DNA of 32,620 nt, taken from assembly GCA_029978905.1 (NCBI GenBank), contig JAPOIM010000048.1, positions 1 through 32,620 on the forward strand, written 5' to 3'. The translations under genes were made by a program, and so were the position numbers. The first letter of the stretch is position 1, and every line of letters begins with the position of its first letter. This document shows positions 27,459-32,620 of the stretch, one piece after another. This DNA comes from Planctomycetota bacterium (GTDB lineage: Bacteria > Planctomycetota > Planctomycetia > Pirellulales > UBA1268). The notes beneath the pieces were generated by a model that had not been told where the DNA came from, made no database searches, and saw nothing but the letters and a program-made list of their open reading frames with translations.

Positions 27459-29078
27459 GTGCCCAAGCAACTGCTCTTTGAAGACACCGCCCGTGGCAAA
27501 CTGCTCAAGGGCGTGGAAAAGCTCGCCGATGCGGTGGCGGTGACGATGGGGCCTGCTGGCCACAACGTGATCATCGACAAGTCTTTTGGTGGCCCCACGG
27601 TCACCAAAGACGGTGTGACGGTCAGCAAGGAAGTCGATCTTGAAGACCGCTTCGAGAACATGGGCGCCAAGCTCGTGAACGAAGTGGCTAGCAAGACGTC
27701 TGACCTCGCTGGTGATGGAACGACGACGGCCACCGTGCTCGCTCGGGAGATTTTCCGGGAAGGCACGAAGATGGTTGCCGCCGGCAGCAATCCGATGGCG
27801 GTCCGTCGCGGGATCGAGAAGGGTGTGGCCGCGGCTGTGGGTCGGCTTCTGGAAATCGCCAAGAAGGTCGATCGTCCCGAAGAGGTGGCGCAGGTTGGTT
27901 CGATCAGCGCCAACAACGATCGCACGATCGGTGACCTCCTTGCCGAAGCCCTGCAGAAGGTTGGTAAGGACGGCGTGATCACCGTCGAGGAAGGCAAAAC
28001 CACGGAAACCACCGTGCGTTTCGTCGACGGCATGCAGTTCGACAAAGGCTACGTGTCGCCCTACTTCATCAACCGTCCTGCCGAGATGGATTGCGAGTTC
28101 AGCGACGCGTTGATCCTCATCCACGAGAAGAAGATCTCGAACCTGCGGGACCTCGTGCCCGTTCTCGAGAAGGTCGCGCAGGCCGGAAAGCCACTGCTGA
28201 TCATTGCCGAGGACGTTGACGGGGATGCCCTCACCGCCCTCGTGGTCAACAAACTGCGTGGCGTGCTCAACGTCTGCGTGGCGAAGGCTCCAGGATTCGG
28301 TGATCGTCGCAAGGCGATGCTCGGCGATATTGCCACGCTCACGGGCGGTACCCTCCTGAGCGAAGACCTCGGCATCAAACTGGAGAACGTCGAGCTCTCG
28401 CAACTCGGGACAGCAAAGACCGTCACGGTCGACAAGAACGAAACCACGATTGTCGAAGGCGGTGGTGATTCGTCTGAGGTGCAGGCTCGTGTGCATCAGA
28501 TCCGCAACCAGATCGAGGGCACCGAGAGCGAGTACGACCGCGAGAAGCTCCAGGAGCGTTTGGCGAAGCTCACCGGTGGTGTGGCCATCATCTCCGTCGG
28601 TGCTGGCACCGAAGCGGAAATGAAGCAGAAGAAGGCCCGCGTCGAAGACGCCCTGCACGCCACCCGCGCTGCAGTTGAAGAAGGTGTGGTTCCCGGTGGT
28701 GGTGTGGCCCTGGTTCGCTGCCGCGAGGCAGTGGAGAAGGCTGCGTCGCAGGCCAAGGGTGACGAGCGGACCGGCGTGCGGATCATCCTCCGCGCCCTGG
28801 AGGCTCCGATCCGCCAGATCGCGTCGAATGCCGGAATCGATGGTTCCGTGGTGGCCGACGAGGTTTCTCAGAAGGACCTCACTGTTGGATACGACGCCAA
28901 CAGCGGTGCCTACGTTGACATGCTCAAGGCTGGCATTATCGACCCGGTGAAGGTGGTTCGCGTGGCTTTGACCAACGCCGCGAGCATCTCCGGACTGATG
29001 CTCACGACCGAGGCGCTCGTGACCAACCTTGAAAAGGACGATCTCAAGAAGCACCGCATCGAAGGCAGCGTTCGCTGA
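27459..29078 (+). CDS. groEL2: Chaperonin GroEL, second copy, without Gly/Met tail
   Basis: This 539-residue chaperonin starts at GTG 27459 after GAGGAGAAG. It keeps [12 protein letters not shown], the apical [27 protein letters not shown], and the canonical catalytic segment [21 protein letters not shown]. It lacks the C-terminal Gly/Met repeats altogether and ends KHRIEGSVR. Near the start GPAGHN replaces the usual GPKGRN. Compared with the first copy it is closer to consensus around the catalytic aspartate but has lost the cavity tail. The two are clearly diverged paralogues rather than a recent duplication. A strong hairpin follows the gene, before dnaJ. Confidence 0.97.
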   Translation: MPKQLLFEDTARGKLLKGVEKLADAVAVTMGPAGHNVIIDKSFGGPTVTKDGVTVSKEVDLEDRFENMGAKLVNEVASKTSDLAGDGTTTATVLAREIFREGTKMVAAGSNPMAVRRGIEKGVAAAVGRLLEIAKKVDRPEEVAQVGSISANNDRTIGDLLAEALQKVGKDGVITVEEGKTTETTVRFVDGMQFDKGYVSPYFINRPAEMDCEFSDALILIHEKKISNLRDLVPVLEKVAQAGKPLLIIAEDVDGDALTALVVNKLRGVLNVCVAKAPGFGDRRKAMLGDIATLTGGTLLSEDLGIKLENVELSQLGTAKTVTVDKNETTIVEGGGDSSEVQARVHQIRNQIEGTESEYDREKLQERLAKLTGGVAIISVGAGTEAEMKQKKARVEDALHATRAAVEEGVVPGGGVALVRCREAVEKAASQAKGDERTGVRIILRALEAPIRQIASNAGIDGSVVADEVSQKDLTVGYDANSGAYVDMLKAGIIDPVKVVRVALTNAASISGLMLTTEALVTNLEKDDLKKHRIEGSVR

Positions 29079-29140
29079 GCTCGATCGGAGCGACGCTCGC
29101 GGCCTGCGGAAGGGCTCAGAGCAGATGTGACAGATCAGCA

Positions 29141-29176
29141 GGAGGCCGCGCCGGATTGCCCGGCCGGCCTCCTTGT
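29141..29176 (+). terminator. Strong 13-bp hairpin between groEL2 and dnaJ
   Basis: GGAGGCCG pairs with CGGCCTCC, and, after a one-base bulge, GCCGG pairs with CCGGC around the loop ATTGC. The stem is nearly perfect over 13 bp and is followed by TTGT. It is a likely terminator or partial terminator, or an mRNA-processing stem, separating groE from dnaJ-grpE expression. The short U-tract makes full termination uncertain. Confidence 0.6.
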
Positions 29177-29261
29177 CTGAAATCCCGGATCGCACGGATC
29201 AGCCGTTGCGGATGACCTAAGAAGGCGACCCTCGCAGTGTTGCCTGGAGAGAGCGGACGCC

Positions 29262-30422
29262 ATGCCGCAGGAGCGGGACTACTACGAAGTGCTCGGCGTG
29301 GAGCGACGGGCTTCGTCCGCCGAGATCACGACGGCCTATCGCAGACTGGCGATGCAGTTTCACCCGGATCGCAATCCCGGGAACGACGAGGCTGCGGGGC
29401 GGTTTAAAGAGGCCGCTCGCGCGTTCGAAGTGCTCTCCGATTCGTCGCTTCGTGACCGCTACGATCGCCACGGCCACGCGGGCCTGCAAGGTGGCACGCA
29501 CGATTTCAACGACATCTCCGATATCTTTGATGCCTTCGGCGAGTTGTTTGGAGGCGGCATCTTCGGTGAGGCGTTCGGCGGAGGCGGTGGCCGTCGTCGC
29601 GGAAGCCGTGCTCGCAAGGGGAAAGACGTTTTTTGCGAGCTCACCCTGACGCTCGCCGAGGCCGCCGAAGGGGCCACGAAAACGGTCAGTTTTGGCCGGC
29701 ACGAAGCCTGTGGTACTTGCGACGGCTCAGGGGCGAAGCCGGGCACTTCTCCCGAGAGCTGCGAGTACTGCGGCGGACATGGCCAGGTGCTGCAGTCCGC
29801 GGGTGTGTTTCGCATGCAGACCACCTGCCCTGCCTGCCGCGGAGCGGGCAAACTCGTTCGCGACAAGTGCGCCTCCTGCCGCGGGGCGGGGCTTGTCGAG
29901 GAGCAGGTTGAGCGAAAGGTCACTATCCCAGCAGGGGTGGACGAAGATGTGCGCGTCCGCCTTGCCGGCGAAGGGGAGCCTGGCGGCAACGGCGGGCCCC
30001 CGGGTGACTGCTACTGCGTGATTCAGATCGAGGAGCATCCGTTTCTGACGCGACATGGCCGCGACCTCGTCTGTGAAGTCCCTATCACGTACAGCCAAGC
30101 GGCCCTGGGAGCCACGGTGGATGTGCCGACCCTCAAGGGGCCTCACCCGCTTGAGATTCCCAAGGGGACGCAGAGCGACGCGACGATCAAAATGCGGGGC
30201 ATGGGGATGCCAGAAGTCCGCGGACGTGGGATTGGCGACCTGATCGTGCAGATTCACATCGAGGTGCCCCGCAGCCTGTCGCCCCGAGCCGAGGAACTCC
30301 TTCGCGAACTTGCCGAAGAAGAGCAGATCAGTGTGACGCCCAAGCGAACGAGTTTCTTCGATCGCCTCAAGGATTACTTCCAGCCCCGTGAGACCTCTGA
30401 GACCCCTGAGGAGTCCGCATGA
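29262..30422 (+). CDS. dnaJ: Type I J-domain chaperone DnaJ
   Basis: This 386-residue Hsp40 stimulates the DnaK ATPase and delivers substrates. The J-domain covers about 6-70 with HPD at 34-36. A Gly/Phe-rich linker follows (FGELFGGGIFGEAFGGGGG, about 92-110). Four zinc repeats lie at C150/C153, C167/C170, C189/C192 and C203/C206, as in CGTCDGSG and CPACRGAG. The two substrate-binding beta domains and the dimerisation end complete the type I layout. The start has GGAGAG upstream at good spacing. Its TGA overlaps the grpE ATG as ATGA, so the two are translationally coupled. No dnaK is present in the window. Confidence 0.97.
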   Translation: MPQERDYYEVLGVERRASSAEITTAYRRLAMQFHPDRNPGNDEAAGRFKEAARAFEVLSDSSLRDRYDRHGHAGLQGGTHDFNDISDIFDAFGELFGGGIFGEAFGGGGGRRRGSRARKGKDVFCELTLTLAEAAEGATKTVSFGRHEACGTCDGSGAKPGTSPESCEYCGGHGQVLQSAGVFRMQTTCPACRGAGKLVRDKCASCRGAGLVEEQVERKVTIPAGVDEDVRVRLAGEGEPGGNGGPPGDCYCVIQIEEHPFLTRHGRDLVCEVPITYSQAALGATVDVPTLKGPHPLEIPKGTQSDATIKMRGMGMPEVRGRGIGDLIVQIHIEVPRSLSPRAEELLRELAEEEQISVTPKRTSFFDRLKDYFQPRETSETPEESA

Positions 30423-30961
30423 ACGACCATCCAGAGAATGACTCATTCGAGGATATGGCTGACCAGGAAGGTGCCGAGTCGGAGGCTGCGGGTGCAGCGG
30501 CGGAGACTGCCGGCGAGGCAGGCGATCGGCTGCAGGCGGCTGAAGACAGGGCGCTCCGGCTCCAGGCGGAGCTCGATAACGTCCGCAAGCGGATGCGACG
30601 TGAGTTCGACGATGCCCACCGATACCGTGAGATCGACGTGCTTCGCGATCTTCTCCCGGTGCACGACAACATGCTGCGGGCGATTGAAGCCGCCGAAAAG
30701 GCATCCGACGTCGAGAGCCTGCTCTCCGGGTTTCGCATGCTTTCCCAGCAGATCGAAAAACTGCTTGAGGATCATGGCTGCAAGTTGATTCAAACCGAGG
30801 GTGTGGCGTTTGATCCTTCGGTGCACGATGCCGTCTTGCAGCAGGCAATCCCTGGCGTTGAGCCCGGGCGGGTGGTGGGTGTTGCCAGTCGGGGCTACAG
30901 CCTGCACGACCGCGTGGTGCGGCCGGCCCAGGTGATTGTGGCCAAGCATTCCGAGGAGTGA
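30419..30961 (+). CDS. grpE: Nucleotide exchange factor GrpE
   Basis: The 180-residue protein releases ADP from DnaK. An acidic, alanine-rich N-terminus (about 1-35) leads into the long coiled-coil helix with the family segment LQAELDNVRKRMRREF, then DLLPVHDNMLRAI, and the C-terminal beta-wing domain with GVAFDPSVHDAV and a final VRPAQVIVAK. The length is typical. It overlaps dnaJ by four bases and is followed after nine bases by the fmdB-type gene, so it sits inside an operon. Confidence 0.96.
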   Translation: MNDHPENDSFEDMADQEGAESEAAGAAAETAGEAGDRLQAAEDRALRLQAELDNVRKRMRREFDDAHRYREIDVLRDLLPVHDNMLRAIEAAEKASDVESLLSGFRMLSQQIEKLLEDHGCKLIQTEGVAFDPSVHDAVLQQAIPGVEPGRVVGVASRGYSLHDRVVRPAQVIVAKHSEE

Positions 30962-30970
30962 ACGTCACAG

Positions 30971-31285
30971 ATGCCAACGTACGATTATGTCTGCGATGGC
31001 TGCGGCCACGCGTTTGAACTGTTTCAGTCCATCACGGACAAGCTGAAGAAGACCTGCCCTGAGTGCAAAAAGCGTAAGCTGAGACGGCTGATTGGGACCG
31101 GCGCCGCGATCATGTTTAAGGGATCCGGTTTCTATCAGACCGACTATCGCAGCGACTCGTACAAGAAGGGCGCCGCGGCGGATAAAGAGTCGTCGAGTGC
31201 CAAGAAGGAGTCTTCAGGCGACAAAAAGAGTTCTGGCACGTCGTCGTCGGGCGGTTCGAAGTCAGCGTCCAAGAAGTCCTCTTAA
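30971..31285 (+). CDS. FmdB/CxxC family zinc-ribbon regulatory protein
   Basis: The 104-residue protein begins MPTYDYVCDGCGHAFE and has two zinc knuckles, C8/C11 and C29/C32, the standard FmdB-type ribbon, followed by RLIGTGAAIMFKGSGFYQTDYR, which is also conserved in the family. The last 35 or so residues are a Ser/Lys-rich low-complexity tail. The family is widespread and named after a putative regulator in Methylophilus; its actual role is unclear. It lies nine bases after grpE and shortly before yacG, suggesting co-transcription with chaperone genes. Confidence 0.9.
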   Translation: MPTYDYVCDGCGHAFELFQSITDKLKKTCPECKKRKLRRLIGTGAAIMFKGSGFYQTDYRSDSYKKGAAADKESSSAKKESSGDKKSSGTSSSGGSKSASKKSS

Positions 31286-31338
31286 CGCGTGTGCCGTTTG
31301 GTGGCCGCGTTCCTATGCCTTTCGTTGGGGAGAGCCCT

Positions 31339-31527
31339 GTGCCTCAATGTCCAGTCTGCGATGCTGCGGTGTCGTTACAGACAACGCCCACGGCTCCGTT
31401 TTGCAGCGACCGCTGCCGCCTGATCGACCTGGGGCGGTGGCTTGAAGAAGGCTACAGCGTGCCGCACGTGGCCAGCGACGAGGAGGACGACGAGGGAGAG
31501 TTCTTCGACGCGAGCGACCAGGGATGA
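31339..31527 (+). CDS. yacG: DNA gyrase inhibitor YacG (zinc-binding)
   Basis: YacG is a small zinc protein that binds GyrB and blocks DNA binding by gyrase in E. coli. I choose GTG 31339, because GGGGAGA lies five bases upstream and the product (62 residues) then starts directly at the zinc site as in the family. ATG 31315 or GTG 31291 would add residues without similarity. The zinc ligands are C4, C7, C22 and C26 (CPVC ... CSDRC), followed by the signature RLIDLGRWLEEGY. The acidic C-terminus is usual. Its TGA overlaps the ATG of the next gene. Confidence 0.9.
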   Translation: MPQCPVCDAAVSLQTTPTAPFCSDRCRLIDLGRWLEEGYSVPHVASDEEDDEGEFFDASDQG

Positions 31528-32447
31528 TCATTGCCGCCGGGCTCTCCCCCGCGTGGCAGTCGGTCATGCGGTTTTCGTCGCTCACACCAGGCGAGGTCAA
31601 CCGCGCCACGGCGACCTGGTCATGCGCGAGCGGCAAGGTGCTCAACGTGGCGGTGGCGCTTCGCCATCTTGGGGCCGACTGTCGAGCGGTGACCGTGCTT
31701 GGGGGACCCCCAGCGGTAAGCACGGAAGGCGAGTTCGCTGCGCTTGGCATCGATCTTGTGGCGGTGCCGACGCACGCCACCACCCGCACCTGCACCACGC
31801 TGCTAGATGACGCGACGGGACGGACCACCGAACTTGTGGAAAACGCGGCGGCGATCACTGACGCCGAGCAGCGAGCCTTCGTGACGGCCTACGCCGACGC
31901 CGTCGCCAGCGCGAAGGTGGCGGTGCTCTCCGGCTCCCTGCCCGCGGGCACGCCGCACACGCTCTATCGCGAGTTAATGGCCGTCACCCCCTGCCCTGTG
32001 GTGCTCGACGCCCGAGGCCCGGAACTCCTCGCGGCTTTGGGCGAAAAGCCTTTGCTCGTGAAGCCCAATCGCGAGGAGCTCGCCCGCACGGTCGGGGCGA
32101 CCATCACGTGCGACGAAGAGCTCTTCGCGGCCATGGAACAGCTCCGCTCGCTCGGCGCACTGTGGGTGGTCGTGACCGACGGTCCCCGACCGATCAGTGT
32201 GGTCGGGCCTGAGGGGCGATGTCGCCTCTTTCCGCCTCCACTGGACTCGGTCGAGAACCCGATCGGCTCAGGCGACTGCTTGGCTGCCGGCTTTGCCGTC
32301 GCCATTGGAAATGGCCAGGCGCCAGTCGACGCCCTGCGGTATGGGATTGCCTGTGCCACCGAGAACTGCCGGTCCCTCTTCGCGGGCCGACTCGATCGCG
32401 AACGGGTGTCCGCTTGGGCCAGCCAGATCGTGATCGAGCCGAGGTGA
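31524..32447 (+). CDS. PfkB-family sugar kinase (1-phosphofructokinase/tagatose-6-phosphate kinase type)
   Basis: The 307-residue protein is a ribokinase-fold sugar kinase. The start, coupled to yacG by an ATGA overlap, gives MIIAAGLSPAWQSV, the usual first strand of the 1-phosphofructokinase subfamily. The substrate motif is ASGKVLNVAVALRHLG (36-50), where the subfamily normally has GGKGxNVA, so one glycine pair is altered. LSGSLPAG, VKPNREEL and the catalytic-base motif NPIGSGDCLAAG with D251 are all present. It should phosphorylate a sugar phosphate such as fructose 1-phosphate or tagatose 6-phosphate, but the changed substrate motif makes the exact substrate uncertain. No PTS or sugar transport gene adjoins it. 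Confidence 0.9.
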   Translation: MIIAAGLSPAWQSVMRFSSLTPGEVNRATATWSCASGKVLNVAVALRHLGADCRAVTVLGGPPAVSTEGEFAALGIDLVAVPTHATTRTCTTLLDDATGRTTELVENAAAITDAEQRAFVTAYADAVASAKVAVLSGSLPAGTPHTLYRELMAVTPCPVVLDARGPELLAALGEKPLLVKPNREELARTVGATITCDEELFAAMEQLRSLGALWVVVTDGPRPISVVGPEGRCRLFPPPLDSVENPIGSGDCLAAGFAVAIGNGQAPVDALRYGIACATENCRSLFAGRLDRERVSAWASQIVIEPR

Positions 32448-32552
32448 CGACCCTTTTGGGCCGAAAAGACCGTCCGGGAGTGCGGCAATGCGCCTCTTGA
32501 GGGTGGGGTTTCCGCTGCACAGAAGGGTGCGTGCCGAGTGCGCAGCGTGGTA

Positions 32553-32588
32553 CTTTTGCTGGGCAAGGCGAATCGACGCGAGCAAAAG
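32553..32588. repeat. 8-bp inverted repeat with 20-base spacer
   Basis: CTTTTGCT at 32553-32560 and AGCAAAAG at 32581-32588 are perfect inverted repeats in a region without a gene (32448-32620). It could be an operator for a gene beyond the right edge or a stem at the end of the pfkB transcript. Nothing else is recognisable in this stretch. Confidence 0.45.
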
Positions 32589-32620
32589 GGGGAACGGTGC
32601 AGAGGTCTTCAGGAACCACC

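Overview
The window looks like chromosome from a high-GC planctomycete, most likely of the Pirellulales type. The diagnostic genes are a secreted sulfatase beside a DUF1549/DUF1553 protein with cytochrome c-like and Big_2 domains, a Tat-exported DUF1501 protein, a transmembrane Ser/Thr kinase, a glycine-rich secreted protein, and a groEL-groES-groEL cluster followed by dnaJ-grpE. Several GTG or TTG starts and weak Shine-Dalgarno sites also fit. I found no rRNA, tRNA, CRISPR array, insertion sequence or prophage gene.

Layout. 1-310: the end of an unidentified gene and a small membrane protein whose frame appears broken. 322-6294 (+): sulfatase, DUF1549/DUF1553 and DUF1501 proteins, a secreted catabolic set. 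6358-6704: remains of a flavodoxin-like gene. 6773-13179 (-): in transcription order recQ, a secreted SnoaL-like protein, a translationally coupled glycine-rich protein, a PLP amino-acid decarboxylase carrying two ACT domains, and queF. 13327-16977 (+): valS with two unusual insertions, then a DUF151 bifunctional-nuclease protein. 16990-23780 (-): hom, an apgM-like probable homoserine kinase and a four-ACT aspartokinase form a threonine-pathway operon, followed by the Ser/Thr kinase. 24020-25078 (+): an M42 metallopeptidase. 25322-32447 (+): groEL1-groES-groEL2, a strong hairpin, then dnaJ-grpE-fmdB-yacG-pfkB with overlapping or nearly abutting genes.

Most of the window is conserved housekeeping and typical planctomycete content. 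I do not see a defence island or an obviously new multi-gene system. The points most worth following are the decarboxylase-ACT fusion, the insertions in ValS, the RecQ whose zinc-binding module has decayed, the coupled secreted pair at 9445-11528, the internally deleted flavodoxin gene, and a 16-bp tandem duplication that separates two convergent stop codons which would otherwise share one CTAG.

All calls rest on reading the sequence by eye; no searches were run.
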